The notes beneath the pieces were generated by a model that searched no databases, was not told the DNA's origin, and saw only the letters and a list, made by a program, of their open reading frames with translations. The translations under genes and the position numbers were made by a program. A stretch of 64,000 nucleotides of DNA from the NCBI GenBank assembly GCA_023362775.1, contig JALMGJ010000006.1, positions 10,806,501 to 10,870,500 on the forward strand, in the 5' to 3' direction. This document shows, piece after piece, positions 1 to 10,612 of this stretch (position 1 is its first letter; every line of letters begins with the position of its first letter). The DNA comes from Charina bottae. Lineage: Eukaryota > Chordata > Lepidosauria > Squamata > Charinaidae.

Positions 1-340
1 TTTCATTTATTCTCCATTTTTAAAAGCTAAAGTTTAAATATCTGAAATATTTAAATAAACCATGAGGAGCAGAAGAAGGCTGGAACTAATCAATCAGTGA
101 ATATGAATATGAACCAGACACTTATTGCTGATCAAGTCTGTGACCTTATCTCCAACGCAGATCTTTGACTCTCCAACAAGATTTATTCAATGGCAGATGC
201 TCATAGAGTGGCAGGCAACTTGCTTGTTGGTTTCTTCTGTTAATGTATATCCTGCCTTTCCTCCTGGAGTTTGACATGGTATAGGGAGCCCTCTTTCCTC
301 TAGATTTGCCTCCTCGACAATGACAACCATTTGGGGTAGG
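1..340. other. Unassigned intergenic DNA
   Basis: No gene, RNA gene or recognisable mobile element was seen here. The reading frames are short and carry no family signature. Confidence 0.5.
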
Positions 341-354
341 TTAGGCTAAAAGAG

Positions 355-687
355 GGGCATGGTGGCTCAGCGGGTAAGACGCCAGGCTTGTCGATCGGAA
401 GATCGCAAGTTTGGAGGTTCGAATCCCTAGCCCCGTGTGATGGAGTGAGCTCCCGCACTTGCCCCAGCTCTTGCCAACCTAGCAATTCGAAAGCATGCAG
501 ATGCAAGTAGATCAATAGGTACCACTTCGGTGGGAAGGTAACAGCATTCCGCATGCATCATGCCGGTCACATGACCGTGGAAGCGTCTTCGGACAATGCT
601 GGCTCTTCGGCTAACAAACAGAGATGAGCACTGGACTCTAGAGTCGGACACAACTGCACAAATGTGTGGGGGGATCCCTTACCTTTT
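355..687 (+). mobile_element. Sauria-type tRNA-derived SINE, full length
   Basis: The head has a tRNA-like A box (TGGCTCAGCGGGT) and B box (GGTTCGAATCC). A unique body follows, then a 3' end containing GAGTCGGACACAACTG, which resembles the 3' end of the BovB LINE at 61.2 kb. It is flanked by a perfect 14-bp target-site duplication, TTAGGCTAAAAGAG (341-354 and 688-701), so both borders are certain. It is non-coding, would be transcribed by RNA polymerase III, and was presumably mobilised by BovB reverse transcriptase. Naming it a Sauria SINE relies on recalled family structure; the TSD and boxes are read directly. Confidence 0.9.
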
Positions 688-701
688 TTAGGCTAAAAGA
701 G

Positions 702-1615
702 AGTGACTCTGGTCTGATTCCAATGTACCATGCAGGCTCTCTTTGAAGTCAAGGAGCCTAAGTAAACATACTTAATTGTAGGACAAAAGATAAGTGGGAT
801 AATGTACAAGGCAGGAAATGTCTAGAAAACAATCAGCAGATGAGAGAGGCCTGTTAATAAGTGGAGGCAGAGGGTGCAGTCAGAATGGCAGATGTCATGT
901 GCCAACTTGAAGAGAAGCCATATTGAATCAGTAACATTTGAACACTATGCAGAGGGATGCATAATTGTATAAAACAATAAGAGTAGCAGAGTTGGGGTGT
1001 CGAGCAAAGGCCAAATATGAGCAATTGATACAAAGGATTCTTGGCCATTCTGCTCCCCTCCATGCTGCCAGCGTTAAAAATCCATGTGTCATAAAGTGGT
1101 ATCATTTATTTGTGTTAAGTTGAGCCAATTCAGCATCAATAAAGCAACTGGATGGCTATCAACAGATCTATTTGATAGAATTCAAAAACAGATAAACAAT
1201 GAATAGAAAAGCAATTGGGTCATTAGATTTTTTTTTAAAAAAAATAACCAAACAAAAATATATTTTTATTATCCATTTTCCCCCATTTTAAATGGATCTG
1301 GCTCCTTGCCTCCATTTTAGCTGGCAGAAGACAAACATAACATCTAATATGCATTGCACTGAACCAGAGAGGCAACTGAAAAACAATCCTAAATTGTTAC
1401 CCAGGGAAGAAGAAATTTCAGCGCAAAAATCCTGGATCAAAATCATCTAAAAGGTAAATTGCAAACTGACAAAAAATGAAGCATGTTTAAGTTGTGATTC
1501 TCCAGGGGTTAAAATATTGTCATTGGGCATGTTATTTTATATATACACACAGCTGGATTTTTATTATTCCAGCATAGAGGGGCAATTATTTTCATATATA
1601 CAGTATATATATGAA
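702..1615. other. Unassigned intergenic DNA
   Basis: A/T-rich DNA with no coding sequence or repeat family that I recognise. Oligo-A and oligo-T runs near 1230-1260 are the only local structure. Confidence 0.4.
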
Positions 1616-1689
1616 AATAATATAATATGATAATATACATACATACATACATACACATATTTTCAACTTCCAGCCCCAAATCTCAGAAT

Positions 1690-1722
<33 letters not shown>

Positions 1723-1736
1723 CACACATATACACT
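1616..1736 (+). repeat. Microsatellites (TACA)n and (CA)n
   Basis: Short TACA and CA tandem runs, slightly interrupted, within an A/T-rich region. Confidence 0.9.
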
Positions 1737-2074
1737 GTAGATATAATTTTTTGAATTGAGAACTGTTTTGGAACTGCAAAAGCCAGTAGATGTCAAGTTT
1801 CCACCTTTCCAGAACTCATGGCAGAGCAGAGATGGCGGTGTTGAATGCAGCATGTTACAATCACATCATTAACCATCATAGATGATGATCTCATTGGTGA
1901 TATTCCAATAGAGAGTTAGTCTGACTCCTTCAAAACTGTTGGTCTCTCTGCTCTTGATTTTGCCTCCAAAAATTCCTATTCTATGAGCTGCACCCATTAG
2001 CTCATGGAGAGCAGATCAGACTAGCTCATTCTGAAATCCAGCTTGGCAGAACCTATCAAGTATCTACAGCAGCA

Positions 2075-2200
2075 ATTCCCAACCTGGCTGTCCTCCAAAA
2101 ATACGGACTTGAATTCCCAGAATTCCCAAGCTAGCATGGCTATTGCTGAGAATTCTGTGAGCTGCCATCCACAAATCTGAAAGGCACTCAAGTATGGGAG
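2075..2200. mobile_element. Degenerate palindromic DNA-transposon remnant
   Basis: Contains an 'aattcccaacctggc' end, a central 'gaattcccagaattcc' motif and a roughly complementary right half. This resembles short palindromic hAT-like elements common in reptiles. It is too diverged to define ends or a TSD. Confidence 0.35.
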
Positions 2201-2410
2201 GGTTGATTTAAACTGTATAGAAAATGAGACTGCAGGGCAATCTTCAAAAGCTGTTTGCAGTGATGGAACATGATAGTTTGGTCATTGCTTCAGTTCCACA
2301 CAACAGCTGTCTAGGCATACCTTCATCTCCGAGCATTTCTGCATCAATCCCCACTCCTTATTTTTAATCTGGAAACCTTCACCAGAGCCCTCAGAAACAG
2401 TAGGAGGAGG

Positions 2411-2515
2411 ACTTATTTATTTATTTACTCATTCATTCATTCGATATGTATGGCCGCCCATCTCAGCAAGTGACTCTGAGTGGCGAACAATCTTAAAATA
2501 AATTTAATATATCTG
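2411..2515 (-). mobile_element. CR1-clade LINE 3' end fragment
   Basis: A (TTTA)n/(TTCA)n run is followed by 'ggccgcccatctc...gactctgagtggcgaacaa'. The same conserved 3' UTR block occurs at 3.4, 11.8, 25.8 and 36.8 kb, and at 36.8 kb it abuts a CR1-clade RT frame. The tail lies at the left, so the element is on the minus strand. Confidence 0.75.
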
Positions 2516-3377
2516 ATTCAGGCCAACAGCATTTCATGCTGCAAAAGGATTGCATGACTTCCTATTTATCTGTCCTCTTGATAGAAAAGTATTCATGCAG
2601 GTGTGAGTCTCTCTGAACCTGTATTTTGAATTAAATTATAAGGAAGAGGGGAAATGGTCAGTCTTCATCTCTCCTGCCCCCTCATCCCCCCTACCTTTTA
2701 AAAAGAAAAACAAAGAAATATGCAGGCAGTATTGCATGCAATTATATAAAACAAGCTTTCACTTAAAGTTATTTTAAGATTGTTACAAACTTTCTGTAAA
2801 CCACCTTGGGTCTTTCCTGAAGGGTAGAACATGAATCTGTAAGATAGTATAAAATGATACACACAGAAAGACAAGCCATAGCATGTATACTCTGACTCCC
2901 CCTCCCGTATTTCCATGAAGGATATTTTCATAGTTCCAATTTTAGGCATATTTGAAGAACAATAAGAGAGACAGGAAAGAAGGGAGACATGGAAAATTAC
3001 AACTCATTCCCCTACAGAATTGAAATCAATACAGCTTCTATACATAACATGCTTTCTACACACATTACACGTGTTCCAGCCAAAGCATTTTGCCTTCATG
3101 TAAATTGGATGGAAATACCATTACATACAGCCTTTCCATTAATATGTATCTCTTTTGCCTTTTCTCTAATTACAATGTCATCTCTAGAGTTGTTGACAAT
3201 GTTTTACTCTTATTCAGCTCTTCACTTCAGATGGGCAGCAAATATTATTTGGCATTTTGTTACATTGGTTAGAGTTCAGGATGGATTGGGAAAAAGAAAA
3301 ATTATAAAGGTTTGGGTAGTTATTTTAAAAAAAACTGGTGAAGAAGGCTGTGGTTTCTGAACACATTGATAATACAT
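2516..3377. other. Unassigned intergenic DNA
   Basis: No recognisable gene or repeat. A 123-codon frame at 2989-3360 (+) has no motif, unusual composition or splice context, and I do not call it. Confidence 0.4.
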
Positions 3378-3600
3378 CCTAAACACAGAGGATAATAATT
3401 AATAATCAAAATTTATTCAATTTAGGCGCCACCTGACTTCAGAATGACTCTGGGCGGCTCACAACATAACAGACAAAATAACATACATTCTAAACACAGA
3501 GGATAATAATTAATAACAAACATTTATTCGATTTAGGTGCCACCCAACTCCAGAATGACTGGATGGCTCACAGCCATAACAGTCAAAATAAAATACAATA
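3378..3600 (-). repeat. Tandemly duplicated CR1 3' end
   Basis: Two units of about 110 bp, starting near 3378 and 3490. Each begins 'ctaaacacagaggataataa' and continues into the CR1 3' block ('tttattcaatttaggcgccacc...' versus 'tttattcgatttaggtgccacc...'). The duplicated unit includes flanking DNA as well as LINE DNA, so this is a local tandem duplication, not two insertions. Confidence 0.8.
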
Positions 3601-4340
3601 TGAATAAGGAAAAAGAAACCAAGATAAATAAAGAACAAATGAAAATAGAGAACAAGAGGGTGAATCTGGCCAACAACACAGAAAACATATACAAAGATGT
3701 TCCTTAAGCATGACTGGATTTCCTTTTGCAGTGATTTCAAGGATACTCAAGGATTCTCACAGCAATTCACCCTCGTGGGAAACCTATATGGCAGCAACCA
3801 AGGGGTTGGCAACCTATTTGGGCTGGGGGCACACTTGGAATTTGGATAATTCACAAAAAGGCTGACATGTTGGGTGAATCCGGTTGTTGGGGAGTCAGGT
3901 TGTTAAAGTCCAAGTATATTTGGGTGGCCACCTGGTTTCAAAGGGTGTATAAGAGGCACTATGTCCTATAGAATAAACAGAGACAATGCAATATCATGTC
4001 TACAAATGGAGAACAGTTGTTTGCTGCTCTCTTACAAAAATTAAAACTCTTGAACAGCTATTTGTTGAAAGTTCTGTCAACCTGGAAAACAAGCTTGTTC
4101 ACTCCTCATGCTGATAAGCAATCATAAGCAATCTTTTATTTAGAAGAATGTCTTTGCTATCAGTTTGGCTTCCATGGTTTAAGCTCCACAACTCTGACAT
4201 ATCTGACATCATTAGGCATGCCAAGTTACTTTCCCAGTGGACATTTTATTATAATCATTTTGAAGTTAACATGTTTGTCCTGTTATTCCACACAAGCAAG
4301 TTCTGGGAGATTTCAATCGAAGAGAATATTTGTAGCTCAG
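3601..4340. other. Unassigned DNA
   Basis: Holds a TATA-like 'gtgtataagagg' near 3945 followed about 25 bases later by AATAAA. That arrangement is seen in LTRs, but no ends or TSD could be found, so it is left unassigned. Confidence 0.3.
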
Positions 4341-4344
4341 GGTT

Positions 4345-4890
4345 GAACTGTTAAGTCCTTGGTGCTCTCTAAGCCTTGTGGTTTTCTTGCAGAGGTTTCA
4401 TTGCCAGGCTAGGCAACATCTTCAGTGCAAAAAGGGAGTGGGACTTGCTCTCTGTTTATATACCATGGCTTGTCCTGCTTGTGTTGGCGGGGTGTTGTTC
4501 TCTCCTTGGTAATTCCTTGATTGGGCTGTTGTTTGCTGCTTGGTTGATTGACTGAGTTAATAGTTCCTTGATTCGGGTATATTGTGCTGTTTGATTGTTC
4601 CTCTGGTGCTAATCCTGGTGTTAATCTTTGCATATCTGGGTGTTGATTGCTGGCAAGGAGGTGTTCTGGTCTTCTGGATTTTCTATTGTCTCTTCTGAAT
4701 GGTATGTAAATGTTGTTTACCTCTATGTGTCTGTTGATGACTGCTTTGTCTGAGTGCCAAGCTTCCAGGAATTCTGTAGCGTTTTTGGATTTGGCTTGGT
4801 TTAAGATGCTCACAGTTTCCCAGTTGAAAGTATGGTTGAGTCTGTCCATGTGTTGTGAGATTAAGAACACATCCACAAACACCAACTAGC
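4345..4890 (-). mobile_element. Penelope-like element, 5'-truncated 3' fragment
   Basis: A 158-codon minus-strand frame (4409-4885) matches what I know of PLE C-termini: 'LNHTFNWETVSILNQAKS' and 'LEAWHSDKAVINRHIE', typical of the end of the GIY-YIG endonuclease domain. The reverse transcriptase and most of the nuclease are missing. After the coding end the sense strand has a hammerhead-like core (4393-4425). It belongs to a different PLE lineage from the 8.4-kb copy, because both the C-terminus and the ribozyme stem II sequence differ. Confidence 0.82.
4393..4425 (-). ncRNA. Degenerate hammerhead-ribozyme-like motif of PLE
   Basis: The sense strand reads CTGAAGA, then GTTGCC-TAGCC-GGCAAT as a stem-loop II, then GAAAC. 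CUGANGA and GAAA flanking stem II are the conserved hammerhead core, and hammerheads are known in PLE terminal repeats. Here the bases after GAAAC are CTC instead of GTH, so the cleavage site looks mutated and activity is doubtful. Confidence 0.55.
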
Positions 4891-5062
4891 AGTCAGAAGA
4901 CATGATGAAAACTCCTTAATCTTAAACATTAATGGACAAGTTTACTTTTAAGTCAAAATCTGAACTATCCTTTTGTATCACATAGGAGGGGGTTCACACC
5001 ATGGACTTTTGTTACCCAATTCTCAGGTGGCAAAGCTGAAAGTTTATCATTTTGACACTGAG

Positions 5063-5822
5063 GTCTTTTTTAGACAGCCCCCAATGTAGGTACTGTGTCC
5101 AGTTCTGGGTACCACCCAGTAAGAAGGACCCAGAGAATGGGGAACAGTTGCAGAGAAGGTTGGTGGGAATGAATAGGGAACTAGAAATTAAGTTCTTTGA
5201 CAACAAATTGAAGGAGTTGGCTACATTTATCTTATGAAGAGATGACTGGGAGGAGGGAGTATATGATAACACTCTTCAAATACAGAAAGGATGTCACATA
5301 GAATAAGTCCAAAACATGTTCTCTGTCATGCCAGAGTACAGGACATGGAATAATAAACTTATGTTACAGGAAAGTGGTTTCTGATTTTTTTAAAAAAAAA
5401 CCTTCCTAGATTTCTTATTGACTAGTTAAGACTGTAATTTTTCACTTTAATTTGTATTTCATTCTCTGCTGATTACTCTCATTGATACACATATATTAAC
5501 TTGATTTTTAATAATGATCTATACTTTTAAAGTGACAAAGTATTTAAATATATACTGTACATACATAAATGCACACTGTATTGTTATTCTGAAAGTTTTT
5601 ATAAATTTACTTAATCTTATGATGCTTGTAAATCTCTTGTCTTTCCATTTCTGCTTTTCTTCTTTTTCCCTCTTTTTCTTGCTCCTTTTTAAAAATTCTG
5701 CTTTTTTCCCTTTTAAAATGTTCTATAACTTTTTTTAAAGTTCCTAAGTTTGATGGTGGAACCAAGTATCCAGAGAGATGGTAGACTCTACTTTATTGAA
5801 GGTGTTCAAAAGGAATAGGTGT
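5063..5822 (+). mobile_element. Old CR1 LINE, 3' end of ORF2, interrupted
   Basis: The segment 'actgtgtccagttctggg' and the following ~330 bp, with 'tatgatrac' and 'gtcacatagaat' landmarks, match the classic amniote CR1 ORF2 C-terminal coding region. The next expected block ('gagagatggtagactct...') reappears near 5775, after an A/T-rich stretch of about 350 bp (5400-5745) that looks like an insertion. Many stops show it is long dead. Confidence 0.65.
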
Positions 5823-6415
5823 TTTTTAAATATAATTTTTATTGAAGATTTTTACATGAGTAAAAGATAAACATGAAAATATATAAAAAGTTAGGAAAAA
5901 GAAAAAAGATAAAAGAAAAAGTGTGGGAGACACTACAGATAAAGAAAAAAAAAAGAGAAAGATAATTAAAGAAGCAAATTCTGATCTTCTTTACAGCAGT
6001 TACAAACTTATCCCTTTTTCCTCTCTAAGGTTACATTACATAGTTCCCTTCTACCCCATATTCAACCCTTTTTAGTCAGCAAATCCAGAAATCACTATTT
6101 CATGTTTTTCCATTTTCAGCAAAAAGTCCATAAAAAGTTTCCAGTCTTTTATAAAAGTACTTATTGTTTTATCCCTGATCAAGCAGGTCAATTTTGCCAT
6201 TTCTGCAAATTCTGCCATCTTCACAATCCATTCCTCTGTTGTGGGTATTTCAGTATTTCTCCAGCATTGTGCATATAATAGTCTTGTTGCAGTTACCATA
6301 TACAAAACCAATCTTCCGTGAGTCTTTTCTAGTTGGTGGTCCCAATAAAAAAAATTCTGGTTTCATCTGAATACTGATCTTTAAAATTCTTTGTATCATC
6401 ATACAATGAATATGT
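5823..6415 (-). mobile_element. L1-like LINE 3' end
   Basis: Minus-strand frames at 6072-6311 and 6250-6420 encode 'TATRLLYAQCWRNTEIPTTEE', 'AKLTCLIRDKTISTFIKDWK' and 'IQRILKISIQMKPEFFLLG'. These are landmarks of the C-terminus of L1-clade ORF2, and the same landmarks occur on the plus strand at 35.2-35.8 kb. The frame is broken. A purine-rich 3' UTR follows to about 5823. Confidence 0.8.
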
Positions 6416-6691
6416 GCTTTTAAGAAAAAAGAGACCAATCTTCTTCTCTCCTTCCTGGTGCATCTGCCTAAATGAGTTCTAACAGCAGAATGAGAGATGT
6501 GAATACCAGAGCAGCACTTCCAAAGTGTGTGAGAGACAGGGTTTGCAGAGGTGAGAAAATACATTGGCCAGATGCTGTAGTCAATATCAGAGTGGTTAAC
6601 CTCACCCCAGGCCCCTCCTCAATTTTGTCCATAATGGGAGGAATAACACTACAAAATATGGGACTCATCAAAGGCAGAAACTACACCAAAC

Positions 6692-7076
6692 TTTTAATTA
6701 ATTAATTAATTAATTCAATTTATATAGCCACCCATCGCAAATATATAACATACGTATAAAAATCATATTAAAAAAAAACATAATGACACAATCCATAGCT
6801 GAGGTATACCAAAACCCATGAACACAGCCACTGTACCGGTTCTACCACACACCCAGGTCCCTACACTCAATGGCAAAGCCAAGTCTTTAAGGCCTTACAA
6901 AAAGCCAGTAAGGTCAGGGCCAATCTGATCTGCCAGTGGACGATGTTCTAAAGCAGTCTTTTTCAAACTTGGCAACTTGAAGATGTGTATGACGGCTTGG
7001 GAATTCTGGGAGTTGAAGTCCACACATCTTAAAGGTGCCAAGTTTGAAAAAAACTATTCTAAAGGATAAGGGCCTT
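6692..7076 (-). mobile_element. CR1-clade LINE 3' UTR with nested hAT element
   Basis: A (TTAA)n tail is followed by 'atagccacccatcgc' and a diverged CR1 3' UTR ('ggcaaagccaagtctttaagg'). It is interrupted at 6954-7056 by a hAT element, so it predates that insertion. Confidence 0.65.
6954..7056. mobile_element. Palindromic hAT-type MITE
   Basis: A 103-bp palindromic element with ends CAGTCTTTTTCAAACTTGGC and its near complement, and an internal 'gggagttgaagtccacaca'. It is flanked by a perfect 8-bp TSD, TTCTAAAG (6946-6953 and 7057-7064), the hallmark length for hAT transposases. It has the same family organisation as 42792-42909. Confidence 0.85.
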
Positions 7077-7276
7077 AATCATCTTAGAATCTTTCTAAAA
7101 AGATGCTAAAGATTAATCCCTCAAATTAATTTGAAAGTTCAGTTCAAAGGGGTGATTTGATTGAATCCCATTTATGTCAACTCACCCATTTAGAATTTGG
7201 CATAAGTTTACATTTCCATAGAAAACCTTCCAAAAACACAAGTTTATTTTGCTCTGGCAACTAACTTCCCCTAGAT

Positions 7277-7594
7277 CAGAGCTTTCTGAACTGTGTGTCG
7301 GGACACATTAGTGTGTTGGCTGCAGTGTCTGGGTGTGTCACGGCTGCTGCCTCTAAGCCCTGCCAGGATTCCACGCAGGTCCTAGTGCCTGCCTTGTGCC
7401 TCACTGCCTCCAGACCTGCTGTGATTCTGCATAGGTCCTAGTGCCTGCCTTGTGCCCTGCTGTAAGAGTGTGTCTTAAAATGATGCCCTGCTGTAAGAGT
7501 GTGTCGCGAAATGATGCCCTGCTGTAAGAGTGTGTCGCGAAATGATGCATGTCTAAAAAGTGTGTCACCAACATGAAAAGTTTGGAAAGCTCTG
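7277..7594. mobile_element. Non-autonomous hAT element, CAGAGCTTTCC family, copy 1
   Basis: Terminal inverted repeats CAGAGCTTTCTGAACTGTG and the complement of GTTTGGAAAGCTCTG are flanked by a perfect 8-bp TSD, CCCTAGAT (7269-7276 and 7595-7602). The core contains 'gtgtgtcgcgaaatgatgc' repeats of about 33 bp near the right end. There is no transposase frame. Related copies lie at 36139, 57610, 62873 and 63382. Confidence 0.92.
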
Positions 7595-7602
7595 CCCTAG
7601 AT

Positions 7603-8055
7603 TGTCCTGATTATAATGAATTTGGTCCCATCTCTTAGCTAATGCAAGAAATTCATAGATTTTTTTTTAAATTGCCAAACTATTGTTCTGTAGATTAGAA
7701 ATCCAAACTGGAATGGCTTTTAATGCAAGCTGTGTTTGGTAATATGAGCTAATAAACTCACAGAATATTACTTCCTATTGGACTAATGAATATTGCATTA
7801 TACTTTATTAATGAGACTATATATATTTTCTAGTTTGTGTTGTATAAATCTGGATGAGAATATGCAGCCTACAAGAATATGAGGATTTGCTAATCTATTA
7901 GGGTAAGGAAAAGCTATAAAAACAAGAATATAACTGGAAAGGGGAAAAAAACCAAAACAGAAGCTTTTTAATGGAATAGGTTTGGGGTGTAATTGAATCA
8001 TGCTTTAACTACATTTAAGTTCAGCCTGCAGCAAGAAAGGAATAGTTTCCCTCCC
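7603..8055. other. Unassigned intergenic DNA
   Basis: A/T-rich, no gene or known repeat recognised. Confidence 0.4.
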
Positions 8056-8059
8056 TCTC

Positions 8060-8210
8060 TCCTTGTCGCGCGGGTATAATATATGATGTATAATTTGATG
8101 TATAAATTAATGTATACGGATGTTGTAAGCCGCCTAGAGCCCTCCAGTAGGGAGGGGATAGGCGGGGTATAAATAAGATTAAATAAATAAAAAATAAAAA
8201 ATAAATAAAT
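8060..8210 (+). mobile_element. CR1-clade LINE 3' end fragment
   Basis: 'gtaagccgcctagagccctcc...aggcggggtataaat' leads into an (AAATA)n tail. This is the plus-strand form of the CR1-clade 3' terminus. The body is missing, as expected for heavy 5' truncation. Confidence 0.75.
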
Positions 8211-8465
8211 AGTGCCTGTTTGCCCATGCTTTAGAAAATGTAAATAAAGGAATTTTAAGTTTTAAAAGAGCCAGTTGGTGAAGTGGTTAAAAACACTGGG
8301 AGTCGAATAAAGAAGCACCAAGAAAACTATTCCTCCTTGCTTAATTAAAGAATGTATGTTTATCTTCTCATAAGGATTGTTGGGTGTCTCTCTCTTCTTT
8401 TGTTTAAGACATACTTGTTATCTGTAGCTTGAATCATGTCAACTGGATTTCTATTTTCTCTGTGG

Positions 8466-8500
8466 AAACGTTTCGCTCCTTATCCAAGGAGCTTCTTCAG
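8466..8500 (-). ncRNA. Hammerhead-ribozyme-like motif, PLE 3' terminal repeat
   Basis: The sense strand has CTGAAGA, a stem GCTCCTT-GGAT-AAGGAGC of seven pairs, then GAAACGTTT. CUGANGA and GAAA around stem II are the catalytic core. The self-complementary ACGT gives a minimal stem III that would need a dimer, with GUU as the presumed cleavage triplet. PLE hammerheads are established; activity of this one is inferred. Confidence 0.7.
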
Positions 8501-8596
8501 TCTGAGCAAAGTTGGTAAGGGAATCCTAAATATGTTTCTAGGTAGCTGTGTGACCTTACACCTGGGGCTAGGTCATGGTTATATTGAGATGTTATT

Positions 8597-10612
8597 TTAA
8601 GTCCTTTTATTATTTAAAGGAGGATCGTTAAGATCACCATGCTGCTGTTGAGCTTGTGAAATGGTCTTAATCTTCCTAGGCACAGAAGACAGAGCAGGAA
8701 GGAAAATAGGGGAAAGATTGTGCCTGAGGCCCCCACCTCTATTCAAGGAAGGATTTTCCAAGTTGGCATAAATGGATTCCTTGACCCCTCTCTCAAACCA
8801 CCTATCTTCTCTGTCTAAAATGTGAACATTAATGTCCTCAAACGAGTGTCCTTTTTCCTTTAGATGAAGATAAACTGCTGACTCTGGTCCTGTGGTGTTA
8901 CTTCTCCTGTGTTGGGCCATCCTCCTGTATAAAAGTTGTTTGGTTTCTCCAATGTAGAGTTCAGAGCACTCCTCACTGCACTGGATTGCATAAACTACAT
9001 TGCTTTTCTTGTGTTTTGGAGTTTGATCTTTGGGGTGTACAAGCCTCTGTCTCAGTGTGTTGGTGGGTTTGAAATATACAGGTATGTGGTGTTTGCCAAA
9101 TATCCGTTTTATCTTTTCAGACACACCAGCCATGTAGGGAATTACCAGGTTCTTTCGTTTATTCTGAGTCTCAGCCCTATCTGTCGCTGTTTTAGGTCTG
9201 GTAGATTTAGATTTGGTGAAGGCCCAATTTGGATATCCACAGGCCTTCAGAGCTGTTCTCAGGTGCTGATTTTCATTCTTTTTGGAATCCATGGAGGTGG
9301 GGATGGTTTCTGCTCTGTGTGACAATGTCCTGATGACTCCTAGTTTGTGCTGCAGTGGATGGTGGGAGTCAAACATCAGATATTGATCTGTGTGTGTGGG
9401 TTTCCTGTAGATCCCTATTTCTAGCTTGCCACCGGTCCCAATGAAGACTTCACAGTCTAGGAATGCCAGTCTGTTGTCCTTGGTGTCTTCTCTGGTGAAG
9501 CTAATGTTGGCATCTATAGTGTTTATATGGTCCGTGAAGGCCTGTACTTCCTGGGCCTTGATTTTGACCCAGGTGTCATCCACATACCTAAACCAGTGGG
9601 TGGGCACCGTTCCCTGGAATGTGTTGAGTGCTTTCTTCTCCACTTCTTCCATGTATAAATTGGCCACAATGGGTGACACAGGAGAACCCATGGCACAGCC
9701 GTGTTTTTGTCTGTAAAAGTCACCTCTGTATGTGAAATAAGTGGTGTTAAGACACAGGTCCAGAAGATGGCAGATCTGGTTTGGGTTGAGATGGCTTCTC
9801 CTTTCCAGGGTGCTGTCCTCTTCTAGTCTCTTCCTGACAGCGGATAGAGCATGAGTGGTGGGGATGCTGGTGAAAAGGGAGGACACATCAAAGGAGACCA
9901 TAGTTTCATCTGTATCCAGTTTCAGGATCTTTGCTTTGGAAACAAATTCTTCCGAATTATGGATGTGGTGTTCAGAGTGTCCAACTAGAGGTGCTAGTAT
10001 GGTAGAGAAGTGTTTGGCAATGTTGTATGTTACCGAATTAATGCTGCTGACTATGGGTCGGAGGGGTGTTCCTTCCTTGTGGATCTTAGGAAGTCCGTAG
10101 ATGCAGGGGATGGCTTCTCCAGGATACAGACGGTGGTAGGTAATCCTATCGATGGAGCCATCATGTTCCAATTGTTTCAAACTGTCTATTACCTTTTTCT
10201 TGTAATTGTTGGTGGGGTCTCTTTTCAGTTTTTCATATGTATGGTGATCCTCCAAAAGTGAGGTAATTTTATTGTGGTAGTCTGCAGTGTTTAGAACCAC
10301 TGTACATCTTCCTTTGTCAGCAGGTAAAATGGTGATGGTTTCATCTTTGCTGAGGGCTGTCAGGGCTCTCCTCTCTTGGACGGTAAGGTTGGGGGGAGGA
10401 GGTTGAGCACTGGACAGAGCTGCAGATATTTTAAGCCGGAGTTGTTCTGCTTCCTCAAAAGGTAGGTGGTTGTTGTGGATGGCAGATTCTGTGGCTGTAA
10501 TGAGCTCCACAACCGGAACTTGCTTGGGAGTGATGGCAAAATTAAGACCTTTGGCTAGGACATCTCTCTCTGGTTGGGTGAGCTCTCTGTCTGAGAGATT
10601 TTTCACCCACAT
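8597..10612 (-). CDS. PLE polyprotein: reverse transcriptase plus GIY-YIG endonuclease
   Basis: An uninterrupted 671-residue frame. RT motifs in order: YGLPKIHK (172-179), FDVSSLFTSIP (241-251, catalytic Asp at 242), GCAMGSPVSPIVANLYM (305-321) and YVDDTW (343-348, catalytic Asp pair). A linker follows, then the GIY-YIG nuclease: NVVYAIQC (538-545) with a CxxxC pair (545/549), LYIGET (552-557), an Arg/His helix (563-570) and a conserved Glu in KESIYANLENPSLNRG (611-626). It would prime reverse transcription at nicked DNA in the nucleus. The Met at 10612 follows WVKN-type PLE context. The frame stays open for about 27 more codons upstream, including two WEKER repeats, so an upstream non-AUG start is possible. 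The C-terminus falls inside the terminal repeat. Confidence 0.93.
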   Translation of the reverse strand: MWVKNLSDRELTQPERDVLAKGLNFAITPKQVPVVELITATESAIHNNHLPFEEAEQLRLKISAALSSAQPPPPNLTVQERRALTALSKDETITILPADKGRCTVVLNTADYHNKITSLLEDHHTYEKLKRDPTNNYKKKVIDSLKQLEHDGSIDRITYHRLYPGEAIPCIYGLPKIHKEGTPLRPIVSSINSVTYNIAKHFSTILAPLVGHSEHHIHNSEEFVSKAKILKLDTDETMVSFDVSSLFTSIPTTHALSAVRKRLEEDSTLERRSHLNPNQICHLLDLCLNTTYFTYRGDFYRQKHGCAMGSPVSPIVANLYMEEVEKKALNTFQGTVPTHWFRYVDDTWVKIKAQEVQAFTDHINTIDANISFTREDTKDNRLAFLDCEVFIGTGGKLEIGIYRKPTHTDQYLMFDSHHPLQHKLGVIRTLSHRAETIPTSMDSKKNENQHLRTALKACGYPNWAFTKSKSTRPKTATDRAETQNKRKNLVIPYMAGVSEKIKRIFGKHHIPVYFKPTNTLRQRLVHPKDQTPKHKKSNVVYAIQCSEECSELYIGETKQLLYRRMAQHRRSNTTGPESAVYLHLKEKGHSFEDINVHILDREDRWFERGVKESIYANLENPSLNRGGGLRHNLSPIFLPALSSVPRKIKTISQAQQQHGDLNDPPLNNKRT

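Noticed and set aside
360..430. A functional tRNA gene
   Set aside because: A and B boxes are present, but the cloverleaf does not close and the sequence continues as a SINE with its own TSD.
2989..3360. A 123-codon plus-strand frame in A/T-rich DNA
   Set aside because: No domain, no paralogue in the window, no flanking splice pattern; considered chance.
3895..4060. An LTR with TATA and poly(A) signals
   Set aside because: Signals are only ~25 bp apart and no termini or TSD could be found.
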